64,000 nucleotides of DNA from Primulina eburnea (Eukaryota; Streptophyta; Magnoliopsida; Lamiales; Gesneriaceae), in contig NC_133103.1 of assembly GCF_022965805.1 (NCBI RefSeq), positions 46,332,047 through 46,396,046 of the forward strand. The letters are read 5' to 3'. Below, one piece after another: positions 31,293-41,471 of the stretch (the stretch's first letter is position 1; each line of letters starts with the position of its first letter). Below the pieces are notes generated by a model. That model did no database searches. It was not told the origin of the DNA and worked only from the letters and a program-made list of their open reading frames with translations. The translations under genes and the position numbers were made by a program.

Positions 31293-33443
31293 GATGAGAT
31301 GAAGAGAGTGATGAGAAAGAGGTTTGTGCCCAATCACTATTATCGGGAGATGTTCAAGAGGTTACAAACCTTAAGGCAAGGGTTGAAGAGTGTTGAGGAC
31401 TACTATAAGGAGATGGAAGTAGTCATGATTAGGGCCAATATTGAGGAAGATAGTGAGGCGACCATGGCTCGTTTTCTTAGTGGTTTGAACAGGGAAATTC
31501 AAGATCAAGTGGAGCTTCGGCACTACTTGGACCTAGACGAGATGGTGCAAATGGCCATAAAGGTGGAGCAACAACTCAAAAGGCCTGGAGTTGGCCGCAC
31601 CAATCAAACTGGGGGTTCATCATCTTCTTGGAGATCAAATGCGGTGAAGCGTGAGGAGAACGAGGTGTTGTCCAAGCCCAAATTTGAGGCCAAACAAGAG
31701 GCGCCTAAGCAAGGAGTGCAAGGTAAATCTGAAACTCCTTCTAATCGTTCTAGAGATGTTAGATGTTTTAGGTGCCAGGGGTTGGGTCATATTTCTAGTG
31801 AATGTCCTAACAAGAGGGTAATGATAATGAATTCTTATGGGGATTATGAATCTCAAAGTGATTGTGAAGATGATAATATGCCTGAGTTGGAGGATCCAGT
31901 TGAGGGATATGAAGCGGTTGTAGGTGAAGCGTTGGTGACTAAGCGCATCATGAGTGACCAAGCCAGGGAGGTGGAAAACAATCAAAGGGAGAACTTGTTT
32001 CATACTAGATGCTTTGTGAACGAAAAGGTTTGCAATGTCATTATAGATGGAGGTAGTTGTACCAATGTAGCTAGTTGTGAGATGGTGGGGAAGTTGAATT
32101 TGCCTACTTTAAAACATCCTCAACCATATAGGCTTCAATGGTTGAATGAATGTGCAGAAGTGAAAGTGAGCAAGCAAGTCTTGGTGTCCCTTTCGATTGG
32201 TGAGTATGTTGATGAAATATTGTGTGATGTGGTACCAATGCATGCTTATCATATATTGTTGGGTAGGCCTTGGCAATACGATAGGAAGGTGACTCATGAT
32301 GGTTTCAAGAATAGGTATTCTTTTGTCCTAAACACGAAACCAATTTTATTGCTTCCATTGTCCCCAAAGCAAGTGTTGGAGGATCATTTGAAAAAAAGAA
32401 AGAGAGATGAGGCCGAAAGAAAGAGTGTTCAAAAAAGTGAGGTGGCCTTAGAAAAAGAAAAATATATGGTCGAAAAAAAGAGTGAACAAAAGAGTGAGAT
32501 GACCATAGAAATAAAAAGAGAAGAAAAGAATGAGATAAAAGAAAAAGAACAAGAAAAAGAGGCCAAAGAAAAGAAAATTGAAAAGAATTTTATGGCCCAA
32601 AGGAGTGAGATGGAGAGATGTTTATTCTTGCATAAACCCTTTCATGTACCTTTGTACAAAGTGGTTTATTATCATCATGATGATATAGTCGGTTCAATCC
32701 CGAGCATTGTTACTTCTTCTTTGCAGGATTACGGTGATGTCATGATGGGGAGGCTAGCAAGTGTTGATGGTGTTAGGATGCAATGGGATGAACCATATGG
32801 ATTCAAGAGCCATAGCGATGAGGTAAGGTTAGCTGTCAACGCAACATCTGGGAGGTATGATTTTCTTCCTTACCTTAATTTATTGTTGTTTTGCTTTCAA
32901 GAATTATGGGAACAAATTGAAAATGTGATGTTTAGAATATATGAATGTGATTTAATCTTGTTGCCTAAGTGTCACAGAATTGAGAATGGAGATGTATTGC
33001 ATGAATTAGATGCAAATGTTATTGATTTTGAGTGTTCAAAGATTGTCCAATTGACACTTTGTCATGACAATGAATTGTATGCATTAGAATTAAATTCATG
33101 TGATGAGTTAAATGAATACATGGGTAGTACATTTAATGTTTCCTATTTGCATGATTTATATTTGATTAGGGAAGGTTTTGAGAGATTAATGGTTGGGAAT
33201 GATAATTGTTTCGTTCATGATGAGTCGTATTTGGTTGGTGGTGATTTTGAAAGGTCCATCACAGAATATGATAATTCCTCCATTCATGATGGATATATGT
33301 TTAAAGAAAATAAATTCTTCATTCTATATTCATTAAATGAGATAAAGTTTATTCCTATTGAACTGTGGATGTGCACATGTATGGATCTTATTTTTGTGTT
33401 AACTAGGTCTAAGAAGGGGAGGAATGATATTTGTGATACTTAA
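31290..33443 (+). CDS. Element F Gag (C-terminal part)-protease ORF with unusual tail (about 717 aa)
   Basis: The open frame begins at a frameshift, not at a true start codon. It contains the capsid domain end (MRKRFVPNHY, YYKEMEVVM, FLSGLN), a CCHC knuckle CFRCQGLGHISSEC (about residue 160), and a retroviral-type protease with IIDGGSCTNVAS (about 255) and HILLGRPWQYD (about 325). A Lys/Glu-rich region follows (370-435), then a segment recalling the linker before RT (FLHKPFHVPLYKVVYYHHDD, SLQDYGDV), and then, instead of RT, about 210 residues with no similarity I can place. That tail is rich in Asp, Asn, Leu and Cys and has three related repeats around VGNDNCFVHDE, VGGDFERSITE and YDNSSIHDG. 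RT, RNase H and integrase are absent. The tail may be translated former non-coding or captured sequence. Confidence 0.72.
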   Translation: MDEMKRVMRKRFVPNHYYREMFKRLQTLRQGLKSVEDYYKEMEVVMIRANIEEDSEATMARFLSGLNREIQDQVELRHYLDLDEMVQMAIKVEQQLKRPGVGRTNQTGGSSSSWRSNAVKREENEVLSKPKFEAKQEAPKQGVQGKSETPSNRSRDVRCFRCQGLGHISSECPNKRVMIMNSYGDYESQSDCEDDNMPELEDPVEGYEAVVGEALVTKRIMSDQAREVENNQRENLFHTRCFVNEKVCNVIIDGGSCTNVASCEMVGKLNLPTLKHPQPYRLQWLNECAEVKVSKQVLVSLSIGEYVDEILCDVVPMHAYHILLGRPWQYDRKVTHDGFKNRYSFVLNTKPILLLPLSPKQVLEDHLKKRKRDEAERKSVQKSEVALEKEKYMVEKKSEQKSEMTIEIKREEKNEIKEKEQEKEAKEKKIEKNFMAQRSEMERCLFLHKPFHVPLYKVVYYHHDDIVGSIPSIVTSSLQDYGDVMMGRLASVDGVRMQWDEPYGFKSHSDEVRLAVNATSGRYDFLPYLNLLLFCFQELWEQIENVMFRIYECDLILLPKCHRIENGDVLHELDANVIDFECSKIVQLTLCHDNELYALELNSCDELNEYMGSTFNVSYLHDLYLIREGFERLMVGNDNCFVHDESYLVGGDFERSITEYDNSSIHDGYMFKENKFFILYSLNEIKFIPIELWMCTCMDLIFVLTRSKKGRNDICDT

Positions 33444-33683
33444 TCATATTTTATCATTTGGTGTCCTTTATTATTTGGTGTATGTTGAGGTTGGTGAGTT
33501 GATAGTGAAGGCAACCTTGGAGTTGGAGTTCAAAGCGTTGATGGAGCATGTAGGCGATAGTACCTACAAACTTGAGTTTAAAGTTAAGCATATTGGTCAT
33601 ACAATTCTTGTTATTACTAACTTGCTTCGTTTTTGTGTAGGTAGCAAAGATTTGAGGACAAATCCTTTTCAAGAAGGGGAGGA
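33444..33683 (+). other. 3' non-coding end and PPT of element F
   Basis: 240 bp between the ORF stop and the 3' LTR. The PPT is CAAGAAGGGGAGGA (33670-33683), preceded by GAGGACAAATCC, the usual gypsy pre-PPT text. Confidence 0.75.
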
Positions 33684-34551
33684 TGATGTGATCATGGAAG
33701 CGTTGCATGGGTCTATGATGTATCAAGGAGGGCTAAAGTGCAAGGAGCAATGTTCCAAAGGGTTCGTGATGCATGGGAATACGTCGGGAGGCCAAAGGAA
33801 TATCATTCAAGCATTGTTGGAGACGGCCGAGGCTACACGGACCTACACGGACCTGCACACGGGGTCCGTGCCCTTTACATCCGAGAATGAAGAATTCCAG
33901 TGTCTACACGGACCCGAGCACGGACCAGTAAACGGGGTCCGTGTCCTATGATAATTGCGAAGACAGTGTCTACACGGACCCGTACACGGAGGTGGGCACG
34001 GGGTCCGTGTCCCTTGTTTCCAGCTGAGTTTTATTTCCCTAGTGTACACGGACCCGGACACGGAGGGCTACACGGGGTCCGTGTCTGAGACGGCTTGGCG
34101 AGAAAATTTCCTTTTCTAGTGTTTTAATTATTTTGGAGTCTAGATTTTGATATCTTTTATTTATATAAAACATGTTGGATGAGATTTGACACACAATACA
34201 CATTATTATTGATTGAATATCAAACTTTTGAGATTTCTCTCTCAAGCTTTCAAGGCTTTTTGCTTTGTTATTCAAAAATCAAACTTATCAAAGTTTTTAA
34301 CTTTGTGGCGTTTATCGATCGTGCTTGTGCGAATTGTCTTAGACTCGTTCTTTGAAGGTTCGTTCTAGTTTTCGATTGTTTATTTTCGTGATTATTTGTT
34401 GCTAAACTTTCATAGTTTAGAGGTGAAAATCACAACACACACACTTGATTCAAAAGATCGAGGACAACAATGATTCTTTGTCCGTTATTGAATTGAGGGC
34501 GCGATTCGATTTTAATCGTGTTTGCTATTCTTCGTACAAAGATTCACATCA
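33684..34551 (+). repeat. 3' LTR of element F
   Basis: 868 bp, same ends as the 5' copy; about 20 substitutions plus small indels relative to it. Confidence 0.92.
33834..34084. repeat. CACGGACC/GGTCCGTG minisatellite, 3' LTR of F
   Basis: Four units as in the 5' LTR, one of them 2 bp shorter. Confidence 0.85.
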
Positions 34552-34556
34552 AAACC
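34552..34556. repeat. Target site duplication of F, right copy (AAACC)
   Basis: Identical to 29273-29277. Confidence 0.88.
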
Positions 34557-34711
34557 TCGCCCCAACAACAAAGAGAGCAATACTACAGCAGATAATAACT
34601 CGATAACCAAAGCATATATCAATGCAATTCATTCAAGAATAATTGTGTGGAGTGCATTAGTATCTATCAATACATATGCAAAATAACCATACAGGAAACA
34701 ATTACCTGCCA

Positions 34712-35705
34712 CTATCTCGTCAGGTGTGTCCTGGCCTTGGTTGATTGAGAAGTCGTCGGTGGTTGGAAAGAGTGAACAACCGGTGATTGTCTGACAGGCC
34801 GTGCCACTGATCCAGATGGTTCTGCTCCCTGAGATCGTCGAAAACCTCTATGTGGACAAACTCTAGCAAAATGTCCTGAATGTCGGCAGATTTGGCAACT
34901 ACCAGTCACTCCCTGGCACTGCTCAGTCGGATGTCTCCCTCCGCAAGTTCTGCAATAAACTCCAGTATAACTCTGGCTAGAACCACTGGAGCTAGATGAA
35001 CCACTTCCTAATTTCTTAAATTGTTTCTTGTGAGCTTTCAGGAAATCTTTATTTCCCCCACTACTACTGCCCCTATCAAATCTAGACGGTGATTGCAAGA
35101 ATTGAGCTGAAGGTTGTTGTTTCTGGGGGTGAGCAACATACAACATTTCTCGTTGTTGTATCAAACTTGCCTCAGCTCTCTTTGCCCTGTTCAAGGCAGT
35201 CAGCAAAATAATGGGGTCGTTCTACATTTACCAATGCAGATATTTCAGGATTCAATCCGCTGATGAACTGATCAACTACAACTTTATCATTCCCAGCCAC
35301 CTGAGGAGCAAAACGTAGTAAAGTAGAGAATTTTGCCACATATTTTTCAATATTCAACTGGCCTTGTTTCAAGTTTGCAAACTCTATATTCTTATCTCGT
35401 CGGTACGATACTGGGAGAAATCTTTTATGAAACTCAGCTTTAAAAATTTTCCACGTAATCACGGTACCCTGCTGTTCTAAGGCTTCTTTGGTTGCGATCC
35501 ACCAATTCTTTGCGACCTCGTATAACTGATGCCCAATCAATCTAACTCTGCATTCATCTGGGTAATCAAGTGAATCAAACAGCACTTCAATATCAATAAA
35601 CCAACTCTCACAATCATCAGACATCTCTGTACCTCTCAGAATCGGCGGTTGAAATGACTGAAACCTCTTCAACATTATTTCCATCGGAGTTTCTGACACA
35701 TCCAT
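34712..35705 (-). pseudogene. Element C gag (frameshifted)
   Basis: Minus strand. The first part (35705-about 35200) begins MDVSETPMEIMLKRFQSF and carries the retrotrans_gag capsid domain (CESWFIDIEVLFD, RVRLIGHQLYEVAKNWW, FHKRFLPVSYR, YVAKFSTLLRFAP, FISGLNPEI). A frameshift near 35200 shifts to the second part (about 35206-34712), which has a Ser/Gly-rich linker and two zinc knuckles, CRTCGGRHPTEQC (CX2CX3HX4C) and CQICRHSGHFARVC (CX2CX4HX4C). A double knuckle is common in Tekay Gag. The protease region follows to 34557, where F is inserted. Confidence 0.85.
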
Positions 35706-36052
35706 CCGACAACTCGAAGTACTACCCGGTTCTCGAATTCTTCGAGAAGATATATCTGATTACCAAAAGAATTAGTAACCAAATACAACAAACCTGTTTC
35801 AGTCCTCCTCTGATCATCTTACTGCTGATCCAGAATCGGTTCTGATTCACTATTTACAAGTACACATTACAATTACTAAAGAAATCAAGTAAACATGTAC
35901 TTTCAAAACAATAAAACATGCTTTCATGCTAGCATAGAACATAAGTATAATAATAATACAATATTGTCATGCCAGTATCAATAGGTAAGCAAGGAAAAAG
36001 AACTCATTCTACCCCGCTCACTCGCTTCTATCTCAGGCTAAGGAACCTATTA

Positions 36053-36063
36053 CTCTGATACCA
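36053..36063 (-). other. Primer binding site of element C (tRNA-iMet)
   Basis: Minus strand TGGTATCAGAG, 5 bp from the LTR edge at 36069. Confidence 0.85.
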
Positions 36064-36068
36064 CCTGT

Positions 36069-37921
36069 TGTGGGGACCCGGACGCTAATTCATGTCTTAA
36101 TCATTATTAATGTCAAATATAACAATTAAGAAAAGTGGGACTAATTTTTTTAAAAAAATATGAATGCGGAAACGTAATGTGATCTATTTAATATGCATGT
36201 CAGTATCAAAGTACAATTCATGTACTACATGTCTCTATCTCAAATAGGTTCAACCTCTATACATCAAATGTTGAATCCTATTTTGCTTCTGGGCCCGGAT
36301 CTCCACGCTAACTATAATCTCTCATCCTCTTCCTGATCCTGATTTTGTCCCACCTGTTGTCATGCACACACACAAAGAAGACAACAACCGGATAACTCCA
36401 GTGAGAATTATATTCCCAGTATAAACCATGTATACATGCATTTCATATAAACAGCTATAAAAGCATGAAGCAGATATCCATAACGTGTATCACATTCTGA
36501 AACATGAATCAATCTCAAACTGTAAATCACACTATGAACATGTATCATAATCAGAAAACATGAATCAATATCAAGTGATAAATCACCCTCTGTGACTTTG
36601 AGACTCTGACTCGACTCATTCCTAATCTAGGGATCCCGATCTGAATAAGAACGCAACATTCTTCCATCTACTTTACCCCAGCTAGATGGTGATACGTTCT
36701 TAGTCCCAGACTTTGGCTGTCTATATCAAAGATCTGTAATAGGAGTCAGTCTTCTCCTCAGTCTATTGATATATATCCAAAAGTCCAGTGACTTGGCGGT
36801 TCTGCCATGGCGGTTCTGCCAAAGTCTAGGCGGATCTGCCCAACTCTAACTCATGCTTTGCTATAGAACAATAGACTAAGCATATCAATAGAAATAATTG
36901 CAAATATCAATGTAATAATCATTCAGTATGTGATTTTGGGAAACTCAAGTCAAATCTAACTCGAGTTGTGCAATCCCGAATCAACATTGATTTATACACT
37001 TCTCTTCTCGATCTGACGAAGTTGAAGTCTCGAATTCCACTCTGTCCATATTCAATCTGGTAACGACAATATCGAATATACTGTGTCAATATACAACTCA
37101 ATTCAAGACCTGTTCTGATCAATACTCAAATCAAGACATAATCTAATCAATGTCGAATCAAGATACAATCTAATCCATATCAACGATATCACGATACAAT
37201 CGCAATCACTACTGAATCTGATCAATATCAATCTACTGATGTTTTGACGGTATAACAATACAGTCTCGATAATCCCGTCAATCTCAACATCACATATATA
37301 ATATCACCACTCATAATCGATACCCATACGAATCATACTCTTCAATAATAACATATCATAATCTCAAACTTGTACAATCTCAGTTATATCACTTCAGAAA
37401 ATCATAACAATTGCATAACTAGTCTATTCTTCGATTTGACTTCCATTATTTACTGATTAGTATACTCAGAACACAATATATCAGTCAAATCATAATTCCC
37501 CCATTATTATAATTTCAAACGATATCAGAATTCAATAAAAATTACGTCCTGTTGTAGCTGTCATCGCTAGGAACTCGGTACTGAAGTCGGATTCAAAACT
37601 CGGCAGCTCACGCATATGCGCGCACCATCGCCGCGCATATGCGCCCAACGTTCTGTTTTGCACTTGGGCTACTGGACACCCCGCGCATGTGCGCGCCTTC
37701 AAGCCGCGCATGTGCGCGCAATGTTCTGCCTACCTCGCGCGTATGCGCCTGGCTGAGTCGCGCATAGGCGCGAGGGCTCATCCTCGCACAACTCTAATGT
37801 TTCATTCCGTCTATCCCGGTCTGATCTGTTCCGTCTGTAATTACATCTCGATTACCAATAGATCGTATTAATTTTTGGCAAATCATTTCAGATTACGATA
37901 ATCAAAATCTCGGGCCTTACT
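36069..37921 (-). repeat. 5' LTR of element C
   Basis: 1853 bp. In element orientation it should start TGTAAGGCCCGAG; here the first two bases read AG, so the terminus is mutated. It ends GGGTCCCCACA next to the PBS. It contains a GC-rich block (37611-37774) and a 16-bp local duplication near 36795-36825 absent from the other copy. Confidence 0.83.
37611..37774. repeat. CpG-rich GCGCATATGCGC repeat block in 5' LTR of C
   Basis: Three loosely repeated pairs of near-palindromes (GCATATGCGCGC, CGCGCATGTGCGCGC, CGCGCGTATGCGC) in otherwise AT-rich DNA, with long alternating purine-pyrimidine runs. A shorter version occurs at 53563-53625 in LTR H. Confidence 0.75.
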
Positions 37922-37926
37922 CTTAT
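37922..37926. repeat. Target site duplication of C, right copy (CTTAT)
   Basis: Matches 25464-25468. Confidence 0.8.
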
Positions 37927-40022
37927 AAAATAACATTTTGACATAATAAATCGTAAACATTTAAAATGTCAATTTGACATAATAAATCATAAAAATTTAA
38001 AATCCATGTCATAAAAATTCATAAACATTTAAAATAATCATATTAGCATGAAAAAAAACATTCAGAGCACTGCTATGACGTTTACAAATTTCTAGGTGTA
38101 AAATGACCGTTTTACCCCTAGACGTAAAATTCCTCGAATTTGACTTTTTCTTAATTTCACTGACTCTTAAATATCCCAAATAATTATTTAAGCTTACATG
38201 AATTTTCTCATATTTTATTTAGCTTAAATCGAGGACTTCTAAATTAATCTTTAAATACAACGTATTACTTCGTTTTAATCCCGAATTAAACCAAACCTTA
38301 ATATAAAATTCCCAAATTAAAAAATTATACTTTTAATAATTATTTGAGCTATATAATTTTCCATAATTTTATAAAGCTTAAAACTAGGCGTTTCAATTAA
38401 CTTGTTAATTAGCATTTCGTGCGGCGATTAAATCCCGAATAAATCCAAAACTCGTTATTTTGATCCCAAATTTTAAACATAGCATTTTTAAGATTTATTC
38501 TACCCTTCCAAGTCATGAGACACATCCGTGGACCCATGGATTCAATTTTAGCCTTTTTATTTTCGTTTTTAACACCTTATCGAACATACCGAGCCATCTC
38601 TTAATTTACTCGAGCCACGCCCGAGCCACCTTGAGCCAAAACCTAGCCAACCCATCTAGGGACCCTACTGATCAAGCCCCGCCCAAAAAAACAGCCCTGG
38701 CCCGCTCAAAAACTTCCTGGAAATCGACCTAAAATTCTGCACGTGTGTGTGTGTGTGTTTTAGTTTCCTTGGTGTATTAGGTTCCCTTGTAATTCAATTA
38801 GGACGCCTCCAAGCCTTAACCACTTGACCCCTCATGAACCTAACCCTCCCTAGACCACGCCCAGATGCAGCCCAAGCCTTGATCCAGCGCCCAAAGCCAC
38901 AGCAATCCCCCTACCCTCCAATAGCTGCATGCGTGAGTTTGCACAGCAAGTGTACTCCACGTTTTTGCTGCTAGGGCCCCAACCACCAAGCCACCCCTTG
39001 AACCAATCCCTCAGGCACTCTCCTAGGACCCTAATGAGTTGACCTATCCCAGCCCAGAGCCCCCTGACCGAGCCTCATCTTCCCTGCACCAGCTGTAATC
39101 CCTGCGCCCCTTCCCTTCCAATTCTCGGGTGGAGTCCTAGCAAGCTAGGAATCCTCCCCAGCCCCTGGTCTCGAGTCCTAGCATGGCTAGGACTCTTCCC
39201 CTGACCCATAACAGTCCCTAGCTTGCCCTGGTTCAGCCAAGGCAAAGCCAAGCATCAATTCTCCTTCACCCGATTGCATAAACTACAATAATGATCAATT
39301 TGGTTCCAGCTTTAATCCCTACGAGTTCAGCCTGTTGTGGGTAATCTAGTACTCTTTTAAAATGTACAAAACATGCCCCTAACAAGTCCTAATCATGGCA
39401 GCCCCATCTAGCACATAAAAATCATGTTTTTGGAACAAAGATCAAGCTTTAAAAATCACCTTGGATGCACAAACGAAAATATATCAATGTGCTCTTGTTG
39501 TTCATGAAATTTCAAACATAAATATATAATATGGTGTGGTGATGAGTAAATGAAATAATATGACGTACCTTTGCGTTTTATACGCATGAATTACCATTGA
39601 CGACGAAGAACGGAGTGAAACCTTTGGCTTGTTCTACCTTGAACCCTTCGAATTTCTTTCAACTTGTGGTGAATAAGTGTGTGTCGTGAAAAGGGCTGGT
39701 GGGGAGAGTTTTCTGAAATAAAAAGTGTGTGGCCGTGTGGTGGTGTTGCGAGGTGTAGGGTTTTAGGTGTTTTAGTTTATTACATACACTAATTAAATTA
39801 CTAACTACGCTTTAGGCCTATTAAGCCTATCAAATTAAGCTCATTAGTCTCAATTAGGATTTAATTAAATAATAAAAATGGTTTTGATAAAATAGGTTTG
39901 TGAATTTAATAGCCGGGTTACTTAAAAGTTCATATTTTTCTTGAAAAACCAACATCTATAAAAATTACGTCCCGGCGTATAAATTCACCTCAAAACCCCT
40001 TATTTTAAAAAATAATAAAAAG
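37927..40022 (-). repeat. Middle segment of solo LTR D
   Basis: Continuation of LTR D between C and E. The first half is AT-rich with CATTTAAAAT-like repeats; 38600-39250 is C-rich with a (GT)n tract (38742-38758) and short CTAGCAAGCTAGGA/CTAGCATGGCTAGGA repeats near 39130-39200. The ORF at 38460-38732 is unsupported. Confidence 0.7.
40018..40022. repeat. Target site duplication of E, left copy (AAAAG)
   Basis: Matches AAAAG at 49924-49928. Confidence 0.85.
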
Positions 40023-41321
40023 TGATAAGCCAAAATCTTATAGAGATTTTTAGGGATTTTATTTGTGCTTATCTAGGCTTTTTATCCCTAATTTTGTGCT
40101 CAATTGAATTAATTATTGTAGATTTAAATAAAAGATGAAAAATGATAAAATTTGGAAATAAAATAAATTTACAAGACTTCAAAGGAAATAAAATATTTTT
40201 TATTTTATTATCTTGATATTATTGAAATTCTTAATAAAGATGGAGTCTAATATTTGAAAATCAAATCTACAATCTTATTATCTACAAGGGTTAAGTGATG
40301 ATGGGCTTAAAAAAAGAATACAAGGAGAGACCCATTAAGAGTGAAGGAGAAGCGTACAAAAGAAGGCAGCCGTAACAGAGAGAAAAAAAAGGACAGAAGG
40401 AGACGGAATAGCATAACAGCGCAGAAGAAGGAAAAGAAGGGAGGAAGAAGGAAGGCAAAACCAGCGAGGAATTCCTCACACACGCTACAAATCACTGAGA
40501 TTTCTTTCATTCCTTCTTAATCATGTTTTCTGCAATTAATTTAAACACTGATTTTGGCTTTTGTTTTAAGTTTATGGAGTAGATTTTTATAGACTAAGGC
40601 CATGATAGGGCTGAGACATATTATTTTTTGATGTTTTGAGTTTTATTCAATTAGATTATTTATTTTATTTATTGTTTGATGTCGTTTATCACGTGTTCTT
40701 TTAATCTGGCCAATTAAATAGAATATTTGTTGGTTAATCTAAAACCGGAAGGCGATAGATTCATATTTGCTTCACACATCAATCAACACATGGTTAAATT
40801 GACTAGAAATAGTATTCGATTTTAGTGTGCGACTTTAGGTTGAAAAACTGGAATTTCACAGCGATTTAATGCGGTTGAATCTAATTAAATTCAGTTAGGA
40901 ATAATTGGACTGTTAGATTTAATTAGGTTTATTAATTCGAGGAATCGTTTAATAAATAATTTTGGGAATTCCGTCGTGAATAAAATGATTAATTTATTGA
41001 ATTTAAATTTGACACGTGGATTATAAGATTGTCTTGGTACCGTTGTGCGTCTTAGTCGTTTTTAAATAATTTGAATTTTCGTCTAGTTAATATAATTTGG
41101 ATTTTTTTTGCTTTAGTTAATTTATTTAAATTGTTTAATTTATTTTTGATTAATCTATCTCCCATCATTTGAATTTTATTTAGCCTAAATTAGGAAAAAT
41201 AATTCATATTCTAGTAATTAAACATCGATCTTTGTGGGTACGATACCTGGACTCATCTCCAATTACTATTACTTGACCTAGTCCGCTTGCTAGATTTATT
41301 CCCAACCGAAATCGTCTGTCA
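40023..41321 (+). repeat. 5' LTR of element E
   Basis: TGATAAGCC...GTCTGTCA. It contains a purine-rich stretch (40310-40480) that gives spurious minus-strand ORFs. Confidence 0.93.
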
Positions 41322-41327
41322 AGTTTT

Positions 41328-41345
41328 TGGCGCCGTTGCCGGGGA
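41328..41345 (+). other. Primer binding site of element E (tRNA-Asp)
   Basis: TGGCGCCGTTGCCGGGGA, complementary to the 3' end of plant tRNA-Asp; characteristic of Athila/Tat elements. Confidence 0.93.
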
Positions 41346-41471
41346 TTGAATTGTTTAATATTAGGATTTATTATTTTCTTGAGATTAGGTTTTTATTTAA
41401 TTTTGTTGATTTTACGCATATTCGTACTTTTAAAGTTTGTTTATTTATTTTCAGGGATTATCTTACTGTGC

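Larger units (their letters stand above)
29278..34551 (+). mobile_element. Element F: Gag-protease-only Ty3/gypsy element
   Basis: A 5274-bp element with LTRs of 869 and 868 bp, perfect 8-bp inverted LTR ends (TGATGTGA...TCACATCA), PBS, PPT and TSD AAACC. The internal region holds a gag broken by stops and a 717-residue frame with capsid end, zinc knuckle and protease, but no RT, RNase H or integrase. It therefore depends on other elements for replication (TR-GAG-like). LTR divergence is about 20 substitutions by eye (about 2.3%). Confidence 0.9.
25469..37921 (-). mobile_element. Element C: internally deleted Tekay-like chromovirus, interrupted by F
   Basis: Minus-strand element inside D with TSD CTTAT. 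In its direction: 5' LTR (37921-36069), PBS, gag (35705-34712), protease split by element F (34711-34557 and 29277-about 29100), then integrase (28560-27350) and chromodomain remnants (27330-27090), and a shortened 3' LTR (26987-25469). RT and nearly all of RNase H are missing. Without F it is about 7.2 kb. LTR divergence over the shared 1.5 kb is about 40 differences by eye. Confidence 0.85.

Noticed and set aside
40291..40510. Minus-strand ORFs in the 5' LTR of E (and 48890-49094)
   Set aside because: Ser/Phe/Leu-rich translation of a purine-rich LTR stretch, present in both LTRs.
41346..41471. Hydrophobic 42-residue N-terminal extension of the Athila polyprotein, signal-peptide-like
   Set aside because: It is the T-rich leader directly after the PBS; the Athila Gag start at 41472 fits the family.
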